This document shows positions 1 through 7,214 of a DNA stretch of 64,000 bases, one piece after another; within the stretch, counting starts at the first letter, position 1, and each line of letters opens with the position of its first letter. The notes under the pieces are model-generated. The model worked only from the letters and a program-made list of their open reading frames with translations. It was not told where the DNA came from and ran no database searches. Origin of the DNA: Kaistia dalseonensis (GTDB taxonomy: Bacteria > Pseudomonadota > Alphaproteobacteria > Rhizobiales > Kaistiaceae). The position numbers and the translations under genes were made by a program. The DNA lies in NCBI RefSeq assembly GCF_030814715.1, contig NZ_JAUSVO010000002.1:248001-312000 (forward strand), read 5' to 3'.

Positions 1-486
1 GGCATCGCCCACACCTTCCAGCAGGCGATGGCCTTTCCCGGCCTTCCCGTCTTCGAGAATGTGCAGATCGCCTGCGAGCACGCCCGCAAATCCGCCCGGC
101 CCTATCCCTGGACCACGCCGGACGCGCTGCTCGACTTTGTCGGCCTGTCCGAACTCGCCCATGAGCGCGCCGGCATCCTGCCCTTCGGCAGCCTGCGCCT
201 TCTCGGGATTGCGCTCGCCCTTGCGACACGACCTTCGCTCATCCTGCTCGACGAGCCGGCGGCGGGCTTGAACGACAGGGAGACGCAGACCCTCGTTGGT
301 CTGGTCAAGCAGTTTCCGCAGCATGGAATCAGCGTCTGCGTGATCGACCACGACATGAAGCTGATGCAGATGCTCTGCCGTCGGCTGGTCGTGCTCGATT
401 TCGGATCGAAGATCGCGGACGGCCTCATCCACGACGTCCTGAACGATCCGAAGGTTCTGGAAGTCTATCTCGGAGGCGTATTGTGA
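1..486 (+). CDS. LivG-type branched-chain ABC transporter ATP-binding protein (C-terminal part, 5' truncated by window)
   Basis: The reading frame is open from base 1, so the N-terminus and Walker A motif lie outside the window; 161 codons are visible. The first residues (GIAHTFQQAMAFPGLPVFEN) match the Q-loop region of LivG. Walker B is clear (LILLDEPAAGL), as is the switch histidine (VIDHDMKLM). The ABC signature is degenerate: FGSLRLLGIALAL stands where LivG proteins usually have LSYGQQRRLEIARAL, so the family call rests on the other motifs. The stop overlaps the GTG start of livF (GTGA), which indicates translational coupling. LivG proteins energise import of amino acids, amides or small organic acids across the inner membrane. 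The substrate is unknown, but co-transcription with larA suggests a hydroxy acid. Confidence 0.85.
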   Translation, partial: GIAHTFQQAMAFPGLPVFENVQIACEHARKSARPYPWTTPDALLDFVGLSELAHERAGILPFGSLRLLGIALALATRPSLILLDEPAAGLNDRETQTLVGLVKQFPQHGISVCVIDHDMKLMQMLCRRLVVLDFGSKIADGLIHDVLNDPKVLEVYLGGVL

Positions 487-1214
487 CGCTTCTCTCCATC
501 AGCGATGTCACCACCGGCTATGGCCCGACCGTCGTCAACCGCAACGTCTCCCTGACGCTGCAGGAAAACGAGGTCATCACCATCCTCGGCCCGAACGGCG
601 CTGGCAAGTCGACGCTGCTGCGCACGATCGTCGGCCTCGTCAAGCCACGGGGCGGAACCGTCATCTTCAATGGCGAGGACCTGACCGGCCGGACGCCCGA
701 CATTCTCGCCAAGCGCGGCGTCGTGCTCGTGCCCGAGGGGCGGCGCATCTTTGCGGAGATGACGGTCGGCGAGAACCTGCGTCTCGGCGCCTATGCGCGG
801 ACGGATACCGAAGCGATCGAGGCCGATGTCGGCACGATGGAGGCGTTCTTCCCGATCCTGGCGACGAAACGCCACCAGAAGGGCGGCTCACTCAGCGGCG
901 GCCAGCAGCAGATGCTGGCGATCGCGCGCGGTCTGATGGCCCGCCCGCGCGTGCTGCTCCTCGACGAGCCGTCGCTCGGCCTCTCCCCCCTGCTCGTCAA
1001 GGAGATCCAGGCGATCATCCTCGGCATCGGCAAGCAGTTCGGCGCATCCGTCCTGCTTGTGGAACAAAACGCCGGTTTGGCCTTGTCCGTCGCCACCCGG
1101 GGCTATCTGATGCAGAATGGCCGCATCGTGACCTCCGGTCCCATCGCCGAACTCAAGGACATGTCGCTGATGCGCGAGCTCTATCTGGGTGGAATTACGG
1201 AACAGGCTTCATGA
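483..1214 (+). CDS. livF: LivF-type branched-chain ABC transporter ATP-binding protein
   Basis: This 243-residue ATPase is full length for LivF. Walker A is GPNGAGKST (residues 36-44), the signature is LSGGQQQMLAIARG (about 137-150), Walker B is VLLLDEP (about 157-163), and the switch region has the LivF-typical VEQN in place of histidine. The GTG start overlaps the stop of the upstream LivG-like gene, and the TGA stop overlaps the ATG of larA (ATGA). The three genes are therefore one tightly coupled transcript. Permeases and a binding protein are presumably upstream, outside the window. Inferred role: energising uptake of the LarA substrate. Confidence 0.93.
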   Translation: MTLLSISDVTTGYGPTVVNRNVSLTLQENEVITILGPNGAGKSTLLRTIVGLVKPRGGTVIFNGEDLTGRTPDILAKRGVVLVPEGRRIFAEMTVGENLRLGAYARTDTEAIEADVGTMEAFFPILATKRHQKGGSLSGGQQQMLAIARGLMARPRVLLLDEPSLGLSPLLVKEIQAIILGIGKQFGASVLLVEQNAGLALSVATRGYLMQNGRIVTSGPIAELKDMSLMRELYLGGITEQAS

Positions 1215-2503
1215 GTCATGATCCGATCGCCGTTTCCTATGGCCGCGGCCATCTGTCGGTAAGCCTGCCGCCGGATGCCGTCGCAACGCTCGTCCGCAAG
1301 CAGCCGCTGCCGAAGCTCGCGGACCCTGCTGGCGCGCTCCAGGCTGCGTTTTCGAAGCCGATCGCGGCCTTGCCGCTGGCCGAACTGGCCAAGGGCCGAA
1401 AGAGCGCCTGCATCCTCATCTGCGACATCACGCGGCCGGTCCCGAACGGGCTCTTTCTGCGCCCGATGATCGAAACCATGATGGCGGCGGGCATTCCGCT
1501 GCAACAGATATCGATCCTGGTCGCGACAGGGCTTCACCGGCCCAATCTCGGCGACGAGCTCGCCGAGCTGATCGGCGATCCCTGGGTGCTCGAGCATGTC
1601 CGGATTGAGAACCATTATGCGCGCGACGAGGCGGCCCATGTCGATCTCGGCCATACACCGACGCGCCACACGCCCGTCAAGCTCGACCGGCTGTTCGTCG
1701 AAGCCGATCTGAGGATCGCGACCGGCCTGGTCGAGCCGCATTTCATGGCCGGCTGGTCCGGCGGCCGCAAGGTCATCGCGCCCGGCGTCGCCCATCACGA
1801 GACGATCCGGACCTTCCATTCCGCGCGCTTCATGGAAGATCCGCTGGCGGTTCAGTGCAACCTCGTCGGCAACCCGCTCCATGAGGAACAGCTTCAGATC
1901 GTCCGCATGCTGGGCGAGGTCTATGCGCTCAACACGGTGCTGGACGAGGACCGCGATCTCGTCTGCATCACCTTTGGCGAGATCATTGCGAGCCACCAGG
2001 CTGCTGTCGACTTCGTCAGCGAGGCGACCAACATCCGCTTCGACCGGAAATTCTCGACCGTCGTGACCTCTTCGGCCGGCTACCCGCTCGACAAGACCTA
2101 TTACCAGACCATCAAGGGGATGGTGACGCCGCTCGACATATTGAAGCCGGGCGGCACGCTGATCATCGCCTCCGAATGCTCGGAAGGCTTCGGTTCGGCC
2201 GAGTTCCGGGAGGCGCAGGCGAAGCTCGTCGAGCTCGGCCCCGAACGCTTCCTCGCGACGCTCACGGCGAAATCGCTCGCCGAGATCGACGAGTGGCAGA
2301 CCGAGATGCAGCTGAAGCCCATGCGGCTCGGCAAGGTCGCGCTCTATTCCACGGGTCTGGCCGGCGATGATCGAAGGCTGACCGGGGTCACGATGGTTGA
2401 CGACATTGAAGCCGCGATCGCCGAAAGCATGGCGCTGAGCGGCGACCGGGATGTCGCCATCATTCCCGAGGGGCCTTATGTCGTTCCCCGCTTCGCGCCC
2501 TAG
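1211..2503 (+). CDS. larA: Nickel-dependent lactate racemase family protein (LarA)
   Basis: This 430-residue protein belongs to the LarA family, which uses a covalently bound nickel pincer nucleotide to racemise or epimerise 2-hydroxy acids by hydride transfer. The residues known to matter in Lactiplantibacillus LarA all have counterparts: D72 and R75 (CDITRPVPN), H109 (TGLHRP), H177 and the NPN-attaching lysine K187 (EPHFMAGWSGGRK), H203, and Q299/K302 (YYQTIKG). An active NPN enzyme is therefore expected. The family also includes malate, hydroxyglutarate, phenyllactate and sugar-acid enzymes, so lactate as substrate is an inference. The start overlaps livF (ATGA). The cofactor genes larC, larE and larB lie 1.8 kb downstream in a separate transcript. 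Confidence 0.93.
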   Translation: MSHDPIAVSYGRGHLSVSLPPDAVATLVRKQPLPKLADPAGALQAAFSKPIAALPLAELAKGRKSACILICDITRPVPNGLFLRPMIETMMAAGIPLQQISILVATGLHRPNLGDELAELIGDPWVLEHVRIENHYARDEAAHVDLGHTPTRHTPVKLDRLFVEADLRIATGLVEPHFMAGWSGGRKVIAPGVAHHETIRTFHSARFMEDPLAVQCNLVGNPLHEEQLQIVRMLGEVYALNTVLDEDRDLVCITFGEIIASHQAAVDFVSEATNIRFDRKFSTVVTSSAGYPLDKTYYQTIKGMVTPLDILKPGGTLIIASECSEGFGSAEFREAQAKLVELGPERFLATLTAKSLAEIDEWQTEMQLKPMRLGKVALYSTGLAGDDRRLTGVTMVDDIEAAIAESMALSGDRDVAIIPEGPYVVPRFAP

Positions 2504-2546
2504 CATGTCCTCCAGCCTCGGCATCCCGCACTGGCGGGCCGGGATT

Positions 2547-3293
2547 TCAGGGCTTCAGATTCGCCTCGCGCATCTCCTCGAAGCGCGCGGCGCTCTTCGA
2601 AAGATGGCTGCGGATCGTGCGGCGTGCGGCCATTTCATTGCCGTCGCGAATGGCGGCGAAGATGGCGTGATGCTCCCGGCGCATGCGCGTCGCATGGCGC
2701 CTGCGCTCCGCCGGCGTCATGCGATCGAGCCGCGCCCATTGCCGCGGCACCATGCTGCTGCCGAACGTATCGAACAGGCGCCCGTAATAGGGATTATGCG
2801 TCGCAACGAGAATGGCGCGGTGGAAGGCGTAATCTTCCTGCGCGCCATAGCCGCCTTCCTCGATCGCCTGATCGAGCGCATCGAGACAGGCCTGGATGCG
2901 CTCGATGTCTTCCGGCGTACGGCGCAGGGCCGCAAGGCCCGCCGCCTCATATTCGATGCCCATGCGCAGCTCGAGCACGCGCTGGACCTCGTCGATCGAT
3001 TCGAGATCGTTCGGCAGGATGGTGAAGGCGGGCGGCGTGGGGTTGCTCGACACGAACGCGCCGAGGCCCTGGCGGGTCGCGATCAGTCCCTTGGCGCGCA
3101 AGGTCGCCAACGCCTCGCGCACGATGGTTCGGCTGACGCCGGTCGCCTGCACGATCGCCTGCTCGGTCGGGAGACGCTGGCCCGGCTTCAGGGCACCGGA
3201 TTCGATCTGCGCAATCAGCGTATCTGCAAGTCCGCTACGCAGATTGGGTACCTGCTGGATGGCGCCGAAAACGACGTCGTCCTTGTCAGTCAT
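2547..3293 (-). CDS. FadR-subfamily GntR transcriptional regulator
   Basis: This 248-residue regulator has an N-terminal winged helix-turn-helix (about residues 18-85, with LPTEQAIVQATGVSRTIVRE) and a C-terminal all-helical FCD ligand domain (about 95-235). The FCD metal-ligand pattern is present (D154, H158, a histidine in REHH near 208-209, H230), typical of members that sense carboxylates through a bound metal. It lies convergent to larA and divergent from the dehydrogenase-larCEB operon, with a 128-bp intergenic region that carries an interrupted palindrome. It probably controls that operon in response to a hydroxy acid, but the ligand and direction of control are not visible. Confidence 0.9.
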   Translation of the reverse strand: MTDKDDVVFGAIQQVPNLRSGLADTLIAQIESGALKPGQRLPTEQAIVQATGVSRTIVREALATLRAKGLIATRQGLGAFVSSNPTPPAFTILPNDLESIDEVQRVLELRMGIEYEAAGLAALRRTPEDIERIQACLDALDQAIEEGGYGAQEDYAFHRAILVATHNPYYGRLFDTFGSSMVPRQWARLDRMTPAERRRHATRMRREHHAIFAAIRDGNEMAARRTIRSHLSKSAARFEEMREANLKP

Positions 3294-3327
3294 CTGGATT
3301 CGAAATCCCGCAAATGAAGTGCCGACG

Positions 3328-3357
3328 CTTGCGCGTATAGCCTTTTGCTAGCGTAAG
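3328..3357. promoter_or_regulatory. Interrupted palindrome between divergent FadR-type regulator and lar operon
   Basis: The arms CTTGCGC and GCGTAAG (one mismatch) plus inner TAGC/GCTA pair around a short CTTTT spacer. It sits in the only divergent promoter region between the regulator (2547-3293) and the gene at 3422, where an autoregulatory GntR-family operator would be expected. Inference from symmetry and position only. Confidence 0.35.
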
Positions 3358-3421
3358 CGGACCGGAAAAGCAAAGAAGCATCGGCGCCTTCAACCGGGCC
3401 GAACAACGGAGGAGGAATGTC

Positions 3422-4333
3422 ATGAAGGAGCGCATCGGCTTCATCGGCGTGGGCGCCATGGGTTCAGGCATGGCCGGCAATCTCTGCGCCAAGGGATGGC
3501 CTGTCACCGTGCTCGCGCATCGCAATCGCGCGCCAGTCGAAAAGCTGCTCGCGGCCGGCGCATCGGAGGCGACGACGCCGCGCGAACTGGCGCTTGCGAG
3601 CGACGTGGTCATCCTCTGCGTCACGGGTTCGGACCAGGTGCAGCAGGTCCTCAACGGCACCGACGGCATCATCGCGGCGGGAAAACCGCTCTTCCTGATC
3701 GATTGCTCGACCTCCAATCCCTCCGTGACGACGAAGCTCGCGGAAGAGCTGGCGGCGAGCCAGATCACGCTGATCGACGCGCCGCTCGCCCGCACGCCGA
3801 AGGAAGCGGCCGAAGGCAAGCTTGATGTCATGGTCGGCGGCTCGGCGGCGGATGTCGCGCGGGCGCGGCCTATCCTCGAGGCCTTCGCGGCCCGCATCGT
3901 CCCGACCGGCCCCGTCGGCAGCGGCCACACCATGAAGCTCCTCAACAATTTCGTGTCGATGGGCTACTCGGCGATCTATTCCGAGGCGCTGATGCTGGGC
4001 GCCAAGGCAGGGCTGACGCCCCAGGTTTTCGATAGCGTGCTTCGCGGCAGCCGGATGGATTGCGGCTTCTACCAGGCCTTTTTCGACTTCGTGCTGAACC
4101 GCAACGAAAACGCGCAGCGCTTCGCCATGGTCAACGCGCTGAAGGACATGTCCTATCTCTCCTCCTTCGCGCTGGCCTCCGGCGCGATCAACCCGATCAA
4201 CGCCGCGGTCCGCAACAGTTTCGCCACGGCGGTTGCCGCCGGCCGTGGAAATGCCTTCGTGCCGGCCCTCTCCGACGTGATCGCCGCCGCCAATGGGGTT
4301 ACACTCGTTGAAGCCGCAGACGCGGCCGACTGA
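3422..4333 (+). CDS. NAD(P)-dependent beta-hydroxyacid dehydrogenase (3-hydroxyisobutyrate dehydrogenase family)
   Basis: This 303-residue protein carries the N-terminal Rossmann motif GFIGVGAMGSGM, the family substrate region (DAPLARTPKEAAEGKLDVMV) and the catalytic-lysine segment (GSGHTMKLLNN). This family oxidises or reduces 3-hydroxy acids such as 3-hydroxyisobutyrate, tartronate semialdehyde or related sugar-acid fragments. The start is firm: GGAGGAGG lies just upstream of ATG. It is the first gene of the operon that continues into larC, 14 bp after its stop, so it is probably made together with the NPN cofactor enzymes. Its exact substrate is unknown. A link to the product of LarA or to the imported hydroxy acid is inferred from position. 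Confidence 0.88.
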   Translation: MKERIGFIGVGAMGSGMAGNLCAKGWPVTVLAHRNRAPVEKLLAAGASEATTPRELALASDVVILCVTGSDQVQQVLNGTDGIIAAGKPLFLIDCSTSNPSVTTKLAEELAASQITLIDAPLARTPKEAAEGKLDVMVGGSAADVARARPILEAFAARIVPTGPVGSGHTMKLLNNFVSMGYSAIYSEALMLGAKAGLTPQVFDSVLRGSRMDCGFYQAFFDFVLNRNENAQRFAMVNALKDMSYLSSFALASGAINPINAAVRNSFATAVAAGRGNAFVPALSDVIAAANGVTLVEAADAAD

Positions 4334-4347
4334 GCGGGAACCTCCTC

Positions 4348-5643
4348 ATGCTTCATCTTCATCTCGATCCGGTCGGCGGCATGGCCGGCGATATGTTCGT
4401 CGCCGCCCTGCTCGACCTTCGGCCGGATCTCGAAGAGGGTCTGAAGGCCGCTCTCGCGCTGTGCCCGCTGATCGAGACCGTGCAATGCAGCCTCGTCGCC
4501 CATGATGACGGCATATTGACGGGGCGCCGGTTCCTCGTGCGCCATGACGACGCCGACGCCCCGGCTCCCGAACCCCACCACCACCATCATCACCCCCATG
4601 CAAACGAACACGCGCATGGGCATGACCACCAGCACGAGCATGCTCACGAGGACCATGACCACCACGGCCATGTCGACTGGCGCCTGATTCGCGAGGCGCT
4701 GTCGCAGTCCCGGCTCGACGACGAGACCAAGCGGCACGCGATCGGGATCTTCAAGCTGCTGGCCGGGGCCGAGGCACGCGTCCACGGGCGCAATGTCGAT
4801 GACGTCGTCTTCCATGAGGTGGGCGCGTGGGATTCGATCACCGATATCGTCGCGGCGGCCTGGCTGGTGACGCGGCTCGCGGCCGAGCGCTGGACCGTGG
4901 GCGTGATCCCGATTGGACGCGGCCGCGTCCGCTCGGCGCATGGCCTGCTGCCGGTTCCCGCCCCGGCGGCGGCCCTCTTGCTCGAAGGCTTCGCGGTGAT
5001 TGATGACGGCCTGGACGGCGAGCGCGTCACGCCGACAGGGGCGGCGATCCTCGCCTATCTCTGCCGCAACCCGGCCCCGCATGTCGGGGCACGAATCCTG
5101 AAATCCTCAGCCTATGGCTTCGGGACCAAGCGCTTCCCCGGCATCAGCAATTGCGTGCGCGTTCTCGCCTTCGAAACGCCGCCCGCGCGGGATGCTTCGT
5201 CGGACCAGGTCGCCGTGCTCGAATTCGAGATCGACGACCAGACCGGCGAGGATATCGCCCAGGCCGTCTCGAATTTGAGGGCCCTTCCCGGCGTGCTCGA
5301 TGTCGTGCAGGCCCAGGTCTTCGGAAAGAAGGGCCGCGTGATGACGCATCTGCGCATCCTCGCAACGCCCGAACGGCGCGATGCCGTCATGGCCGCCGCG
5401 TTCGACGAGACCACCACGCTCGGCATTCGCCACATGCTCGTGGAGCGTGCGATCCTGCGACGGCAAAAGACCACGGTCGAGCATGACGGTGTCATCTACC
5501 ACGCCAAGACGGCAGACCGGCCATCGGGACGGACTGCGAAGATCGAGGCCGACGATCTCGCGGGTCTTCCGGGGGCGGCGTCGCGCTCATCATTGCGCGC
5601 ACTGCTCGAAGGCGTGCTGAAGGCAAGGAGGGAGCTGCCGTGA
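4348..5643 (+). CDS. larC: LarC nickel insertion protein (pyridinium-3,5-bisthiocarboxylic acid mononucleotide nickel chelatase)
   Basis: This 431-residue LarC opens with the family motif LDPVGGMAGDMF. LarC performs the last NPN step, CTP-dependent insertion of nickel into the dithiolated nucleotide. A histidine-rich stretch at residues 77-108 holds 18 histidines in 32 positions and probably gathers nickel. Lactiplantibacillus larC is split into two frames joined by programmed frameshifting; this one is a single uninterrupted frame. The stop overlaps the GTG start of larE (GTGA), indicating coupling. The cytoplasmic partner apo-enzyme is expected to be LarA, encoded at 1211-2503. Confidence 0.94.
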   Translation: MLHLHLDPVGGMAGDMFVAALLDLRPDLEEGLKAALALCPLIETVQCSLVAHDDGILTGRRFLVRHDDADAPAPEPHHHHHHPHANEHAHGHDHQHEHAHEDHDHHGHVDWRLIREALSQSRLDDETKRHAIGIFKLLAGAEARVHGRNVDDVVFHEVGAWDSITDIVAAAWLVTRLAAERWTVGVIPIGRGRVRSAHGLLPVPAPAAALLLEGFAVIDDGLDGERVTPTGAAILAYLCRNPAPHVGARILKSSAYGFGTKRFPGISNCVRVLAFETPPARDASSDQVAVLEFEIDDQTGEDIAQAVSNLRALPGVLDVVQAQVFGKKGRVMTHLRILATPERRDAVMAAAFDETTTLGIRHMLVERAILRRQKTTVEHDGVIYHAKTADRPSGRTAKIEADDLAGLPGAASRSSLRALLEGVLKARRELP

Positions 5644-6434
5644 TACGAGCCAAACTCGAGGGCGTGCTGTCCTCCCTCGGACCGGTCACCATCGCCGTCA
5701 GCGGCGGCGTCGATTCCATGACGCTCGCCATTGTCGCTAACCGCCTGCTTGGTGCCGACACCGTCAATGTCGGCCACGCCGTTTCGCCGGCGGTGCAGCC
5801 CGAGGCGACCGAGCGGGTCAGGCTCTGGGCCGACCGCGAGGGCTGGGCCCTCCTGACGCTCGATGCCGGGGAGTTCGGCGATCGCAACTATCTCGACAAT
5901 CCGGTCAACCGTTGCTTCTTCTGCAAGGGCCATCTCTATGGCGCGATCGCGCGCGTCTCGGAACGCCAGATCCTCTCCGGAGCCAATATGGACGATCTCG
6001 GCGAATATCGGCCTGGCCTCGATGCAGCGCGGGAGGTGGGCGTGCGCCATCCCTATGTCGAGGCGGAGATCGACAAGGCCTCGATCCGCGCGCTCGCTCG
6101 CGAACTCGGGCTGGGCGATCTCGCCGAGCTACCCGCCTCGCCATGCCTGTCCAGCCGCGTCGAGACGGCCATCGCGATCGAGCCCGCCATGCTGATCGCC
6201 ATCCACGCGGTGGAAAAACTGGTCGGTGCACGGCTACAGCCGCAGACGGTGCGCTGCCGCGTCCGGCACACTGGCGTCGTCGTCGAGCTGGACCAGCCCG
6301 CGCTGGCCGCAGCTGACGGCGACCGGGAGCTGCGCGCGGCGATCACCGCGCTGCTGCCCGGTACGCTTGCCGCCCGTCCGGTCAGGTTCGAGGCCTATCG
6401 CAAGGGCAGCGCCTTTGTCGGAGCGACGTCGTGA
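5640..6434 (+). CDS. larE: LarE ATP-dependent sulfur transferase, three-cysteine type
   Basis: This 264-residue PP-loop ATPase (SGGVDS at residues 21-26) adenylylates the carboxylates of the LarB product and replaces them with thiocarboxylates. Lactiplantibacillus LarE sacrifices its single cysteine, in the PASxCLSSR motif. Here that cysteine is C169 (PASPCLSSR), and a CxxC pair is added at C92/C95 (RCFFCK). This three-cysteine arrangement is the one associated with a [4Fe-4S]-dependent, potentially catalytic LarE such as that of Thermotoga. The cluster assignment here is inferred from the cysteines. The start (GTG) overlaps larC and the stop overlaps larB, both as GTGA. Confidence 0.93.
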   Translation: MIRAKLEGVLSSLGPVTIAVSGGVDSMTLAIVANRLLGADTVNVGHAVSPAVQPEATERVRLWADREGWALLTLDAGEFGDRNYLDNPVNRCFFCKGHLYGAIARVSERQILSGANMDDLGEYRPGLDAAREVGVRHPYVEAEIDKASIRALARELGLGDLAELPASPCLSSRVETAIAIEPAMLIAIHAVEKLVGARLQPQTVRCRVRHTGVVVELDQPALAAADGDRELRAAITALLPGTLAARPVRFEAYRKGSAFVGATS

Positions 6435-7108
6435 GCGAAAGCGACATCCTGAGCGGAAGCGACGTGGTGTTCGACCATGGCCGGGGCGAGCGGATCGGCA
6501 TTGATGAAGCCGTATACTGCCTCGGCAAGAGCGCCGATCAGATCGGCTCGATCCTCAGCCTGGCGGAAACAAAAGGCCATGGCGTGCTGCTGACGCGCCT
6601 CGACACGGCCAAGCTCCAGCAATTGACCGCGGAACACCTCGACGCGCTCGATTATTGCGCCCTGTCGCAGACCGCCTATTTCGGCCCGCTCCGGCCTATC
6701 ATGATCACGGGCAAGGTCGCGATCGTCGCTGCCGGAACATCGGACGCGCCGGTCGCACGCGAAGCGGCACGCACGCTGCGGCATGCCGGGGTCGATGCAA
6801 CGCTGATCGTCGATGTCGGCGTCGCCGGTATCTGGCGGCTGATGGACCGGATCGAGGAAATTCGGCAGTTTCCGATCGTCATCGCGGTCGCCGGCATGGA
6901 TGCGGCGCTCGCCAGCGTTCTCGGCGGGCTGGTGCAGAGCACGGTCATCTGCGTGCCGACCTCGGTCGGCTATGGCGCGGCCGAGCATGGCAGAACGGCC
7001 CTGAACGCGATGCTGTCGAGTTGCGCGCCGGGGCTCCTGACCTGCAACATCGACAATGGCTATGGCGCCGCCTGCGCCGCCATCCGCATCCTCAACAGCT
7101 TCCGCTAG
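6431..7108 (+). CDS. larB: LarB pyridinium-3,5-biscarboxylic acid mononucleotide synthase
   Basis: This 225-residue protein has the C-terminal PurE-like carboxylase domain with the motifs AAGTSDAPVAREA and CNIDNGYGAACAA. LarB catalyses the first NPN step, carboxylation and hydrolysis of nicotinic acid adenine dinucleotide. The GTG start overlaps the larE stop. The TAG stop is the first base triplet of a palindromic intergenic repeat (7106-7160), which likely forms the 3' end of the transcript. With larC and larE immediately upstream, the three cofactor-building enzymes form one coupled operon. Confidence 0.93.
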   Translation: MSESDILSGSDVVFDHGRGERIGIDEAVYCLGKSADQIGSILSLAETKGHGVLLTRLDTAKLQQLTAEHLDALDYCALSQTAYFGPLRPIMITGKVAIVAAGTSDAPVAREAARTLRHAGVDATLIVDVGVAGIWRLMDRIEEIRQFPIVIAVAGMDAALASVLGGLVQSTVICVPTSVGYGAAEHGRTALNAMLSSCAPGLLTCNIDNGYGAACAAIRILNSFR

Positions 7109-7160
7109 AGTGTTTCCGAGCGAAGGGGCCATCGGTTCGCGTGAAGGAAGCGCTACAAAT
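7108..7160. repeat. Intergenic palindromic repeat, copy 1
   Basis: The core reads TGTTTCCGAGCGAAG, then GGTTCGCGTGAAGGAA, with weakened outer arms compared with copy 2 (42333-42390). It abuts the larB stop codon. A related third copy is at 59540-59600. Confidence 0.75.
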
Positions 7161-7214
7161 CATTTAGATAACGGCACCGGACCGCTGCCGGTCCGGCGCC
7201 GCGCGATTGCCGCC

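Noticed and set aside
4348-5643. Programmed frameshift in larC as in lactobacilli
   Set aside because: The frame is continuous from the N-terminal domain through the histidine-rich tract to the C-terminus; no shift is needed.
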